Assembly (NCBI RefSeq): GCF_035989305.1
Contig: NZ_CP108514.1
Location: 496,001-560,000, forward strand
Origin: Streptomyces sp. NBC_01233
GTDB taxonomy: Bacteria; Actinomycetota; Actinomycetes; Streptomycetales; Streptomycetaceae
DNA: 64,000 nucleotides
Reading direction: 5' to 3'
Shown: positions 53,404 to 62,438 of the stretch, in pieces
Layout: each line of letters starts with the position of its first letter
Numbering within the stretch: position 1 is the stretch's first letter
Translations under genes and position numbers: made by a program
Notes under the pieces: generated by a model
Databases searched by the model: none
Told to the model about the DNA's origin: nothing
Seen by the model: only the letters and a program-made list of their open reading frames with translations

Positions 53404-54450
53404 TCAGCCCGTTGTTTCCGTCCCGGACTTGCGTCGTTTCGGCCGTTCCGCCCTCGCCGGGACGAGGAGCGGTCCCGCCCGTTTGGCGCGGCGCTGGACC
53501 AGGGCGGTCTCCATCCGGCCGATGCCCGGGAGCGCGGCCAACTCGCCTGCCAGGTAGTCGTAGAGGGCTCCGGTGTCACGGCACTGGACCATGGCGAAGA
53601 CCGCCGCACGGCCCGTGGTGACAGCGGCGAAGGCGACCGCGTCGTGCCGAGACAGTGCCTGCGTCACCTCGGCCAGCGCGGCCGGCGCCACCTCCAGCCA
53701 CAGCAGCGCCTCCACGGGAAAGCCGAAGCAGGACGGGTCCACGTCCACCTCGAAGTGCAGCACGCCGGCGGCGCGCAGTCCGGCGACGCGGCGACGCACG
53801 GTCGAGGCCGACCAACCGGTGACAGAGGCCAGCCGTCTCACGTCCACCCGGCCGTCCCGGGCCAGTTCGCCCGCCAGCCGCGCCTCCGCCGCGCCCCAGT
53901 CGGACGCTTCGGCGGGCGCTTGCGGGCCGCCCGGGGGCTCCGTCGCGGGGCTGAGCAGGGCCGCCTGCTCGGACGCGTCCAGCGCGCTCGTCCGGCCTGC
54001 CCAGCCGCCGAGGCCGGCGACCGGGCGCAGCACGCAGCCTGCCTCCACGTCCCGTATCCCGGGGGTTCGGAGCAGATGGTCGAAGAGCGGGCGCCCACCG
54101 TCCGTACTCGAGACGGGGGTACGGACGATGCAGGTCAGCCCCGTTCCGCCGGCGAGCGGGGCGATCCACGAGGTGTCGTCCCGCTGCGCGAGGGCGGCGG
54201 TGAGCGCGTCGGCGGCGCCAGGCGCGCAGTCGATGCGGACGAACCAGTCGAGCATCCCGATCCGCCGGCTGTCGATGAGCCCGACCACCCGGACCACGAG
54301 AGCCGACCGTAGCCGGTGGTAGCGGCGTGCGACGGTTCGCTCCGGGATTCCGAGCACGGTGGCGATCCGGTTGAACGAGGCGCGCCCGTCGATCTGGAGG
54401 GCATGGATCAGACGGCGGTCCAGTGTGTCGAGGGTGACGGATCGCGTCAC
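53404..54450 (-). CDS. Lrp/AsnC regulator with two HTH-AsnC units
   Basis: This 348-residue protein has two AsnC-type HTH blocks (about residues 6-60 and 180-230) each followed by a ligand-sensing (RAM-like) domain, a tandem arrangement found in Streptomyces. It likely senses an amino acid. GTG at 54450 is used because GGAGG lies seven bases upstream; the ATG two codons earlier is out of frame. It is divergent from a VOC gene 104 bp away, its most likely target besides the adjacent permease fragment. Confidence 0.85.
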   Translation of the reverse strand: MTRSVTLDTLDRRLIHALQIDGRASFNRIATVLGIPERTVARRYHRLRSALVVRVVGLIDSRRIGMLDWFVRIDCAPGAADALTAALAQRDDTSWIAPLAGGTGLTCIVRTPVSSTDGGRPLFDHLLRTPGIRDVEAGCVLRPVAGLGGWAGRTSALDASEQAALLSPATEPPGGPQAPAEASDWGAAEARLAGELARDGRVDVRRLASVTGWSASTVRRRVAGLRAAGVLHFEVDVDPSCFGFPVEALLWLEVAPAALAEVTQALSRHDAVAFAAVTTGRAAVFAMVQCRDTGALYDYLAGELAALPGIGRMETALVQRRAKRAGPLLVPARAERPKRRKSGTETTG

Positions 54451-54554
54451 GACATCGCCTCCGCACGTCTGATTGCGCCCATTCGGGCGACTGTACAGCC
54501 GGCACGGCCGCACCGGACAGGACGCTGAGGGTGACCGAACCAGAAAGGCACACC

Positions 54555-54944
54555 ATGTTGACCGTTCTTCCCATCAGGTACGTGGCCGACGTCGAGGCGT
54601 CCCGGGACTTCTACGCCGGGCTGGGGCTCACGGTCCGGCCGGAGGCCGGCGCGGCCGTTTGGGTCCGGCTGACCGCAGCCGCGGGGGCCGTCGGCGTCCA
54701 CGCCTCCGCCGTCTCGCAGGGGCGGCCGCCCGGCACCACAGAACTGGGCTTCGCAACGGACGAGCCGCTCGATGAGGTCGCGCAGCGGCTCGAACAGAAC
54801 AACTGCCCGTACGAGCTCGTCGAGGAGAACTTCGGCCGCAGCATCCGGGTCACCGACCCGGACGGGGTCGTCGTGCAGATCCAGTGGATCGACCCGGACA
54901 CCGTCCGCCGGTCGGCCGAGGCCGTGACCGGCGACCGCGCATGA
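54555..54944 (+). CDS. VOC-family (glyoxalase-like) protein
   Basis: This 129-residue protein has the two beta-alpha-beta-beta-beta modules of the vicinal oxygen chelate fold (VEASRDFYAGLGLTVRPEAG, then DPDGVVVQIQWID). Such proteins act as small dioxygenases, isomerases or resistance proteins. ATG at 54555 follows AGAAAGG. It is divergent from the AsnC-type regulator, which likely controls it. Confidence 0.85.
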   Translation: MLTVLPIRYVADVEASRDFYAGLGLTVRPEAGAAVWVRLTAAAGAVGVHASAVSQGRPPGTTELGFATDEPLDEVAQRLEQNNCPYELVEENFGRSIRVTDPDGVVVQIQWIDPDTVRRSAEAVTGDRA

Positions 54945-55087
54945 CCGGGGCCCGGCAGCCGCCGAGGTACGGGGGCTCGGCTGCCGTGGCCGTCAGGGCG
55001 TGCCCCCGGCGGGAGTACCCGCCCGCACGCCGCCCCGCATTCCCATCCGGCCCGCCATCGGGATCGTCACAGAAAGGAGGAGCTGAC

Positions 55088-55675
55088 ATGGAACCGCTCG
55101 TCACACTCGTCACCGTCACAAGCCTGTTGCTGCTCGCCGGGGCCTTCGGGGCCGTACGGTTCCGTCGGCCGACCGCCGCCCTGAGGGGCGGTCTCGCAGC
55201 CATGTTCGCGCTCACCGGAGGCGCGCATTTCGTCGGAATGCGCGAGGAGATCGTCGCCATGGTCCCGCCGGCCCTGCCGGCCCCGGAACTGCTGGTCACC
55301 CTGACCGGCATCGCCGAACTCGCTTGCGCACTCGCGCTGCTGTGGTCGCGGACCGCCCGGGGCTCGGCCGCCGTACTCAGCACCATGCTGGTCGTGATGT
55401 TCCCCGCCAACGTGTACGCCGCCGCCGGTGGCGACGTGCCGTGGTGGGACCGGCTCGGCCCCCGGACGGCCGTGCAGTTCCTCTTCCTCGCGGCCACCGT
55501 CACCGTGCTGGTCCGCCCTCGCGATCGTGATCCGGGCGATCTCGTGACCAGCGCAGGTCCGTCGGTGCGGCTCCACCCAGCCGTGTCGGACAGCGCAACC
55601 GCCGAGCTGCATCCGGGCTCGGACTCCGGCCATGCCCAGGAGGTGGCGCAGTCGTCGGTGCAGCGTCCGCGGTGA
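55088..55675 (+). CDS. DoxX-family membrane protein
   Basis: This 195-residue protein has four hydrophobic helices and the DoxX pattern (ALTGGAHFVGMREEIVAMVPP, then LVTLTGIAELACALALLW). The final ~50 residues after RPRDRDPGD are hydrophilic and unlike the family, overlapping a minus-strand regulator remnant, so the natural stop may have been lost. AAAGGAGG lies just before the ATG. Function in the family is poorly defined. Confidence 0.78.
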   Translation: MEPLVTLVTVTSLLLLAGAFGAVRFRRPTAALRGGLAAMFALTGGAHFVGMREEIVAMVPPALPAPELLVTLTGIAELACALALLWSRTARGSAAVLSTMLVVMFPANVYAAAGGDVPWWDRLGPRTAVQFLFLAATVTVLVRPRDRDPGDLVTSAGPSVRLHPAVSDSATAELHPGSDSGHAQEVAQSSVQRPR

Positions 55676-55935
55676 CAGACCCCGTTCGCCGCGGCCGCCC
55701 GGCCGGTCAGGCCGGCCAGGAGGAGCGCGAGGGTCCTCCGGTCGAGCTCGGTCGGGCCCGTCGCACCGAGCTCGACGGCGGGTTCGGCCTCCCCGCCGGT
55801 GCCGGAGGGTTCGAGCGGGTGGACGCTCCGCCGCACCCTCTCGAACAGAGCGTCCAACGCGTCCAACCGGTCGCTGCGGTGCGGCAGCACCGCCATCCGG
55901 AATCGTGCACGAAGCTCGCGCAGGAGGGTCAGAGG
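55545..55935 (-). pseudogene. C-terminal remnant of LuxR-type HTH regulator
   Basis: The minus strand reads LLRELRARFRMAVLPHRSDR, then TGPTELDRRTLALLLAGLTGRAAA, and, after a shift near 55675, GLSPRTLHRRLRHLLGMAGV. This is the C-terminal half of a Streptomyces LuxR-HTH regulator with a frameshift inside the HTH. The N-terminal portion is missing. It overlaps the end of the DoxX gene. Confidence 0.6.
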
Positions 55936-56103
55936 GCGTCAGATCACGGCCCGCCCGTCCAAGCGGATGGGATGTGCGCAAATGACCGCAACCGCACTCT
56001 GCATCAGGGGTGTTGATGGAACGATCAAGCTTGCCTTTCGCATAAGCGTTCTGGAAGCCTCCGTTTGGCTCACCTGTCACATGAGTAACGGAGGAAACCC
56101 CAC

Positions 56104-57699
56104 ATGCCCACAAGCCGAATACGTCGCGCTTGGCTCACGGCAGCTGCCGCGGCCGCGCTCGCGTTCACCGGCCTTGCGGCACCGGCCCAAGCGGAAGACC
56201 TTCCGCCGGATGTGCCGGAGTCCTGGATCCAGGAGCCCCGCGCGACCGAGGGCACCCCCTCGCCGTACAGCGTCCGCGCTTGGACCGCTCCCGGTGGCGC
56301 GGCCTCGCCCGGTGACTTCACGCTGTCGCCCGGCGAGATGAACGCCGAGACCACCAAGCGGGTCACCCGCCTGGACTCGGTACTGCCCAAGTCGGGCGTG
56401 CAGAACCTGCTGGCCGGGGCGAACCGCACCGTCCAGCCGTGGTGTTCCCGCGACTCGTTCGGCACCGCCCCGGACCCCGACATCAAGTACTGCCTGCAGA
56501 ACGACGACTCCGTCTCGCAGGAGTGGGTCCCCCAGGGATTCACCGGCGTCTCCGACGCCAAGGACAACGAGTTGTGGGGCGACGCGGGGAACATCCAGCT
56601 GTTCGCCTCCTACGACGGCTGGGACCCGGGCCGGGAGACCGACCCGCTACCGACGGCCGGCGACTGCACCGCTGCCGAACTGGAAGCCAACGACGCCTGC
56701 AATCAGAAGGGCGTCCGGATCACCTTCGTGCAGAGCCGCACCAACCCGGCCACCGGCAGTCCAGAGGTCAAGTATCGGCACGTCCTGCTGGGCTGGACCT
56801 ATGTGAACTCCGCCGACCACGTCTCCTTCGACGGGCTGCACGCTGCCGAGTACCCGATCCAGAAGGGCGTCCATGCCGGGGGGATCGTCTGGTACGGCAA
56901 CTACCTCTACGTCGCCGACACCCGCAACGGCCTGCGCGTCTTCGACATGCGCTACATCATGGACCTGGACCCGGACGGCGACCCCGGCACGCACGACCAG
57001 ATGGGCACCGACACCGACGGGGTGAAGACCACCTCCAACGTCGAGGACAAGACGAAGGTCGGCCGGCACGACAACGTCTGGTACAGCTTCGGCTACCGCT
57101 ACGTGATGCCGCAGGTGGCCGCCTGGAAGTTCAAGGCGACGCAGAGCAACCCCAAGGGTTCCTACGCCTGTGTCTCCACGGGCGCCCCGAAGGCCTCCTA
57201 CATCTCACTGGACCGCAGCACCACCCCGGACCGGATGATCATGGGTGAGTACTGCCGTCCGGAGAGCGGCTACTCCTCCACCGGCCGCATCGCCTCGTAC
57301 CCGGTCGCGGCCCTGGAGGGGCGCTCCGCCGACGTGGCTGCGGAAGGCTGGGCGAACTACCTGCCGATGTCCAACGGCGGCGCCCAGGGCGCGGCGGCGT
57401 ACGACGGCACGCTGTACGTGAACGAGTCCAAGGGCACGGACGAGCCGGGCAACCTGTGGCGCTACAACTGGAGCAACGGCCAACTGGTCCAGGACGGCCA
57501 GGCCGTCAAGACCGCCCGGGGCGCCGAGGACCTCTATGTCGAGCGCGGCACGGGGCGGTTGTGGTCCCTCTCCGAGCACCGGCCGGGGACGGATCCCGAC
57601 TGCACGGCGAACCGGGACCCTGCCGACCCCGCGGGAACGGACTATTGCCAGCGGGTGCTATACGGACACAAGCTGAGCTGGCTCGACGGCCGGCCCTAG
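56104..57699 (+). CDS. secreted protein, probable beta-propeller (LVIVD-like)
   Basis: This 531-residue exported protein has a signal peptide (residues 1-30, cleavage after AQA) and a mature part with repeated blades such as GGIVWYGNYLYVADTRNGLRVFDM and AAAYDGTLYVNESKG, typical of a beta-propeller. Cysteines suggest disulphides. It has no obvious catalytic motif. Its TAG stop (57697-57699) forms part of the CTAG target of IS5 copy 2, so the last residues could have been altered by the insertion, but the length looks near complete. Confidence 0.8.
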   Translation: MPTSRIRRAWLTAAAAAALAFTGLAAPAQAEDLPPDVPESWIQEPRATEGTPSPYSVRAWTAPGGAASPGDFTLSPGEMNAETTKRVTRLDSVLPKSGVQNLLAGANRTVQPWCSRDSFGTAPDPDIKYCLQNDDSVSQEWVPQGFTGVSDAKDNELWGDAGNIQLFASYDGWDPGRETDPLPTAGDCTAAELEANDACNQKGVRITFVQSRTNPATGSPEVKYRHVLLGWTYVNSADHVSFDGLHAAEYPIQKGVHAGGIVWYGNYLYVADTRNGLRVFDMRYIMDLDPDGDPGTHDQMGTDTDGVKTTSNVEDKTKVGRHDNVWYSFGYRYVMPQVAAWKFKATQSNPKGSYACVSTGAPKASYISLDRSTTPDRMIMGEYCRPESGYSSTGRIASYPVAALEGRSADVAAEGWANYLPMSNGGAQGAAAYDGTLYVNESKGTDEPGNLWRYNWSNGQLVQDGQAVKTARGAEDLYVERGTGRLWSLSEHRPGTDPDCTANRDPADPAGTDYCQRVLYGHKLSWLDGRP

Positions 57700-58791
57700 G
57701 GCCTGTTCTGAGTTGAGATCACGGGATCGGTCATTCTCGCTTCAGGAGGGTGCTGGCCGGGGTAGACCGGTCGCATGACTCGTGATGATCTGACCGATGC
57801 CGAGTGGGAGTTGATCGAGCCGCACCTGCCGCTGGGGGCGTTCGGACCGATCCCTGACCTGCGCCGCTACTTCAGCGCGGTGATGTGGAGGTTCCGGACC
57901 GGCAGTCCCTGGCGGGATGTGCCGGAGAGCTACGGCTCCTGGTCGACGATCTACGACCGGTTCCGGATGTGGGCGCGTGACGAGGTCTTCCAGACCCTCA
58001 TGGACGCGATGATCGCCGAGGCGGAGGCTCGCGACGATGTCGATCTCAGCCTGGTGAGCGTGGACTCGACCGTTGCTCGGGCGCATCACCACGCGGCGGG
58101 CATGGCGGTCGCCCCGGAGCTCCTTGAGGATCTGGAGAAGGCCGTGGCGGAGGAAAAGGGGCTGCAACAAAGGGACAAAACGACCCCGTAGGCGAGGGAT
58201 CCGCGGACAGGGAGGACCCCGAGCGGGAACAGCGCCGAGCCGTGCGCCGGCGCCGCAGGGCCCGACTGCGGGCCGCCGAACTGGGCCGCTCCCGGGGCGG
58301 GCTCACCAGCAAGATCCACCTTGCCGTCGAGCGGCGCTGCCGCCCGCTGTCCATCATCCTTACCCCCGGGCAGGCCGCGGACAGCCCGCACTTCATCCCT
58401 GTCCTCAAGAAGATCAAGGTGCGCGGCCGGATCGGCCGCCCCAGGACCCGGCCGGACGCAGTGGCCGGCGACAAGGCGTACTCCTCCCGAGCCAACCGCG
58501 CCCACCTGCGCAGACGCAACATCAAGGCGGTGATCCCGGAAAAGGCCGACCAGGCTGCCAATCGCAAGAAGAAGGGACGCTCCGGCGGCCGCCCGGTCAG
58601 CCACGACGGCACGCTCTACAAAGATCGCAACACCGTCGAGCGCGCCATCAACAAGTTCAAGGAATGGCGGGGGCTGGCCACCCGCTACGACAAGACACCT
58701 GAGAGCTATGCCGCCGGGCTCCACCTGCGCGGATCCATCCTCTGGTTACGCAGCCTGCCAGCCCTCCCGTGATCTCAACTCAGAACAGGCC
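57700..58791 (+). mobile_element. IS5-family element, copy 2
   Basis: It appears identical to copy 1 at 31700-32791, same orientation, with CTAG on each side (57696-57699 and 58792-58795). It inserted at the stop codon of the secreted protein gene and at the coding sequence of a Nudix gene on the other strand. Confidence 0.93.
57775..58772 (+). CDS. IS5-family transposase (two frames, -1 frameshift), copy 2
   Basis: The two frames (57775-58191 and the following frame ending at 58772) match the first copy residue for residue, including the A_AAG_GGG slip site at 58155-58161. The DDE residues and Y-R-E-K signature are intact, so both copies should be mobile. Confidence 0.88.
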
Positions 58792-58983
58792 CTAGCCCGA
58801 GGGGCGGACCTGCCGGCCGATTCGGCAGGGCCGGTGCCCCGTACGGACCTGGCCCGGCTTCGGCCGCTGGATGAGGACGAGGTCGTCGCCGTCGAGCAGG
58901 ATGACGCGGGCACTCCGACCCCACCTGGATCTTCTCGCCGGTACCGCCGCCGATGCCCTGGACGCCACCGAGATCACCTCCAT
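58792..58983 (-). pseudogene. N-terminal fragment of a Nudix hydrolase cut by IS5
   Basis: On the minus strand the segment SARVILLDGDDLVLIQRPKPGQ matches the first strand-turn-strand of Nudix hydrolases, which normally leads to the GGGxEPGE box. The sequence then runs into an unrelated stretch and a TAG formed at the IS5 target. The catalytic box is missing. Confidence 0.5.
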
Positions 58984-59346
58984 GACCGGTCGGCCAGGTC
59001 TCCGTCGTCCACCTCACCCTCACTCTAGACCGGGCTTCCGCGGCCGCCGTCACCGTCATCGCTCTGCCTGCACGGCCGACGTCTGAGAGGCCGGATCGTC
59101 CCCACTCGCGACCGCTGCGCCGCCGTGCGCTTCGCCCTCCGGATCGAGCGGATGCCGCCGCCGGGGTGCGTTCGCCGAGGAGTCGGTGGGGGCGGGGCAC
59201 GGTTGGTGCGCTCGTGGCGAGTGTCCCCGGTAAGCGCCGGGGCGTTCCGTCGATCCCGGCAGCGCGGCCCGAGGTGTTCCAGGACTTTCGGACGCGATGA
59301 CGGCGCCCCCGGCCCGGGGCGGGGCGGGGGCGCCGGTGGGGTGGGT
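58984..59346. other. no supported gene
   Basis: About 360 bp with overlapping low-complexity frames and no recognisable protein or RNA. It separates two broken gene scraps. Confidence 0.4.
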
Positions 59347-59347
59347 G

Positions 59348-59740
59348 TCAGCAGGGGCGGATGTGGAAGACAGGGGTCCAGGAGGCGGTGCCGGTGTCCT
59401 TGGCCACGTTGGACAAGCGCTCACTGCCGTTCTGGTTGTAGAAGCGGGCCCGGGTGCCGGAAGTCTGGTTGTTGTTGAAGGTGCCGTCGCCGACGCCGTT
59501 GAAGTCGTAGTAGCCGCAGCGGTAGTAGTCGTAGTTGTAGCCGCGGCCATCGACGATGCACAGGTGGCCGTGGTTGCAGGCAAGGGCCGTGTCGGGGGAG
59601 GCCAGGTCGCGCGTTTCGGTCCGGCCCGCAACGGCGAGGACCACGCCGTGGACCTGACCGCTCCCGCAGCACCGTGAAGCGCCGATCCAGCGGGTGAACG
59701 CACTCACGCAGACCGGGCCGAGGCAGGCCGGCGCGCTCAC
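59348..59740 (-). pseudogene. peptidase-inhibitor I36-like exported domain, N-terminus replaced
   Basis: The last ~75 residues (CNHGHLCIVDGRGYNYDYYRC... NNNQTSGTRARFYNQNG) match the Streptomyces I36/SMPI-type disulphide domain found in secreted inhibitors. The expected signal peptide is not present; upstream sequence is unrelated and overlaps another gene fragment. The domain itself is intact, so a fusion or lost 5' end is likely. Confidence 0.5.
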
Positions 59741-59879
59741 GCATCAACGCAATGGCCTGCACGCTCCGCTCCACGGCAAGGAGGCGGTCCACCTCCACCT
59801 GGGTGCCGACCGGGAGCCCGTCCCACAGAGCGTTCTCCCCAGCGGCATCGAACCTCAGTCGATCCGAGCGACACCACAC
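59655..59879 (-). pseudogene. fragment of an unidentified actinobacterial protein
   Basis: A minus-strand frame reads DGLPVGTQVEVDRLLAVERS then MRERAGLPRPGLRECV, a pattern I associate with a conserved Streptomyces hypothetical protein (recollection, unchecked). It is truncated at its 3' side, in the I36-like sequence. Confidence 0.35.
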
Positions 59880-60074
59880 CCCTGAGCAGCCGCCTTACCC
59901 AACACCACCTGCGACGCAGAAGGCTCTTGCGGCCCCTCGGGTGCACAACAAACCCAGGGGCTGCTGGCCCAATCGCGTGAACCTGGGACCCGCCTCCCGT
60001 CGGGATCCCCTGGCGAATAGTAGGTTGGACGCGAACCTGCTCCGGCCGGATCGGGCGATCCCCGAGGAGCGAGC

Positions 60075-61562
60075 ATGGCGACCGACACGAACCAGTGGAC
60101 CGTTCCGCAGGTGACCATGACGCTCTCCGCGATCGCGGCGACCGCGGCCACCCCGCGCCCCTCGGGCGAGACCCTTGCGGAACAGAGCGCCCGGATCGCC
60201 CTCGGCATCAACCAGCACCTGACCGACCCCTCGCTCGCGACGCAGGGCACCTGGGTCCTCTCCTGGCTCGGGGTGAGTCCGGGCAACGCCAACATGGCCT
60301 ACCTCGCCAGGAACACCGACGGCTCCAACTCGTTCGCCGTGGTGATCCGCGGCACCGCCGGCAGCGTGACCGATCTGATGGAGGACCTCGACGTCGGCAC
60401 GGTGGTCCCGTTCAACCTCGTCGGGATGCCGTCCCCGGTCTCGGTCTCCAAGGGGGCGATGAAGGCATTCACCGAGGTCGTCACCATGAGCACGGCGGGC
60501 GTCACCCTGGCGCAAGCGCTCGCCACCGCCCTGGGCCGGGCGCAGCCGAACCCGACGGTCTACGTGACCGGCCACAGCCTGGGCGGCTGCATCGCGACCA
60601 TGGTCGCCCCTTACCTCCAGACGCTCACCTGGCCCAACAGGAAACCGAACTTCGAGCTGCACACCTTCGCCGCCCCCACCGCCGGCGGAGCGGACTTCGC
60701 CGCCTACGTCGACTCCCTGGACTGGCAGGCGAACGAGCGCCACTTCAACATCAACGACATGGTGCCGCAGGCCTGGAACAACCTCGAGGCGACCAAGCAG
60801 TGGTACCTCAATCCGGGCCCGGCGGCGACCGACTACGTCAAAGCCGTCATCTCGGCGCTCGTCGCCCTCCCCAGTCCCCACGTCTACGTCCAGCCGGGCA
60901 AGGACGACGCACTGAACGACAGCTACGACCCCGTCGACCCGAACGTGGTGAAGAAGTCGCTCCAGGACTTCATGGGCCAGGTGGCCTTCCAGCACGCCAA
61001 CTCCACCTATCTGGGCCTCCTCGGCGCGCCTGACGTGCAGTCGGGTCCGGTGGTGACCCTCGTGACCCCCGTCGGCACGGCCGGAGCCCCGGTCGAGATC
61101 GTCGGCAGCGGGTTGGGCCAGGGTGTCTTGGTCGACTTCGGAACGGTGCCGATCTCCAAGGAGTACGTCATCCGCGACGACGTGATCATCACCTGGGCAC
61201 CCGAGGGCGTCGGCGTGGTCGATGTCCGCGTCACCAACAATCTGGGCACCTCCCCGGCCGTCCCGCGCGGCCAGTTCGCCTACGGCGGCCCCGCCGCCGT
61301 GGTGGTCACCGGCATCAGCCCGGACACCGGCCGGGCCAACGACCAAGTCCAGGTCAACGGCGTCCACTTCGCCTCGGACTCCCAGGTCTACTTCGGCGAC
61401 ACGCTCGCCGAGCTCGTCGACTACGCCCCCGAGCAGCTGCTCGTCACGGCGCCCAAGCCAACCATCGCCTTCGGCAAGCCCGCGACCATCGACGTCACCG
61501 TCCTCTCGAACGGCTACTCGTCGCCCGCAAGCCCGGCAGACGAGTTCACCTACCTGGAGTGA
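60075..61562 (+). CDS. class 3 lipase-like protein with two IPT/TIG domains
   Basis: This 495-residue protein has a lipase-3 alpha/beta-hydrolase domain (about 1-320) with the nucleophile elbow VTGHSLGG (Ser, about 170), NINDMVP and a late SPHVYVQPG, followed by two IPT/TIG immunoglobulin-like repeats (about 330-410 and 412-495; GSGLGQGVLVDFG, GVHFASDSQVYFG). Such repeats bind surfaces or proteins. No signal peptide is visible, which is odd for a lipase with IPT repeats; export could use another route or the protein acts inside. Start at ATG 60075, with GAGGAGC just upstream. Confidence 0.83.
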   Translation: MATDTNQWTVPQVTMTLSAIAATAATPRPSGETLAEQSARIALGINQHLTDPSLATQGTWVLSWLGVSPGNANMAYLARNTDGSNSFAVVIRGTAGSVTDLMEDLDVGTVVPFNLVGMPSPVSVSKGAMKAFTEVVTMSTAGVTLAQALATALGRAQPNPTVYVTGHSLGGCIATMVAPYLQTLTWPNRKPNFELHTFAAPTAGGADFAAYVDSLDWQANERHFNINDMVPQAWNNLEATKQWYLNPGPAATDYVKAVISALVALPSPHVYVQPGKDDALNDSYDPVDPNVVKKSLQDFMGQVAFQHANSTYLGLLGAPDVQSGPVVTLVTPVGTAGAPVEIVGSGLGQGVLVDFGTVPISKEYVIRDDVIITWAPEGVGVVDVRVTNNLGTSPAVPRGQFAYGGPAAVVVTGISPDTGRANDQVQVNGVHFASDSQVYFGDTLAELVDYAPEQLLVTAPKPTIAFGKPATIDVTVLSNGYSSPASPADEFTYLE

Positions 61563-61589
61563 CACCGGCGCTGGACCGGTTGCCGACCT

Positions 61590-62325
61590 CTAATACTGCA
61601 ACCGCATGTGGGGGTCGTGGCCCCGTCGTTGGTAGTGGCAGCGGCGGGCTCGGGCTTGGCTGCGGCGTCGGAAGTGTGACCAGTGGAGACGGTGCTCGTT
61701 GGTGTGGCAGCGGGGCGTGAGGACGACGTGCCCGATCATCCGGCGGATCTCCGGGACGCTGAGGGGTATGAGGTCTTGCTCGTCGTCTCCGCTGCCCCTT
61801 TTGCGGCTTCTGCGGCACGGATGGCCGTGAGGTAGGCCAGGACGGCCATGGCGAGGGTGATGTGCCGGTACCAGGCCCGGTAGAGCCGCACCTGGTAGTG
61901 GTCGAGCCCGCATTCACCCTTCGCGGTCTGGAAGCACTCCTCCACCGCCCACCTGGCTCCGGCGGTCCTGACCAGGTCTTTCAGCCGGGAAGTGACGGGG
62001 CCGTAGCAGACGTAGTAGGCGATGTCGGTGGGGTCGGACAGATTGCGGCGGGCGAGCACCCAGTGCCCGAATCCGCCCTCCCAGGCGGGCCGGATCGCGA
62101 CGCGGGCCCAGTGGTAGATCCGCTGGCCGTGGGCGCCGGCTCCGGCGGAGATCCGCTTCCATGCCTGCTTCGGCAGGGCCGCGATCAGCTCGTCGACGCG
62201 CGCGTCGCGGCCGTCGGCGGTGATCACGGTGTCGTTGACCTTCGTCGCCAGCACATACGCGGCCCGGCGTTCTTCCAGCCAGGCACGGAAGTGTTTGACC
62301 TGCTGTCGGCGTACGGGCTCTGATG
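61590..62325 (-). pseudogene. C-terminal remnant of IS701-type transposase
   Basis: The minus strand encodes the end of an IS701 transposase: LEERRAAYVLATKVNDTV, WARVAIRPAWEGGFGHWVLARR, and the final catalytic Glu region ARWAVEECFQTAKGECGLDHYQ. Near 61800 a frameshift leads into VPEIRRMIGHVVLTPR to the stop. The N-terminal half is lost where an IS21-type element begins. Confidence 0.75.
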
Positions 62326-62438
62326 CAGAGGTGCGTACGGGTTGATCTACAGAGGTGACTCGGCGTGTCGGGGTGGGGCCCGGCTCGATGAGAGGAGCCT
62401 GACGCTGATCTTGTGAAGCGTCGAGGAGGGCCTGTCGG

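Noticed and set aside
31700..58791. A 27-kb composite transposon flanked by the IS5 copies
   Set aside because: Each copy has its own CTAG flanks and complete ends, so independent insertion explains the data; there is no evidence of joint movement.
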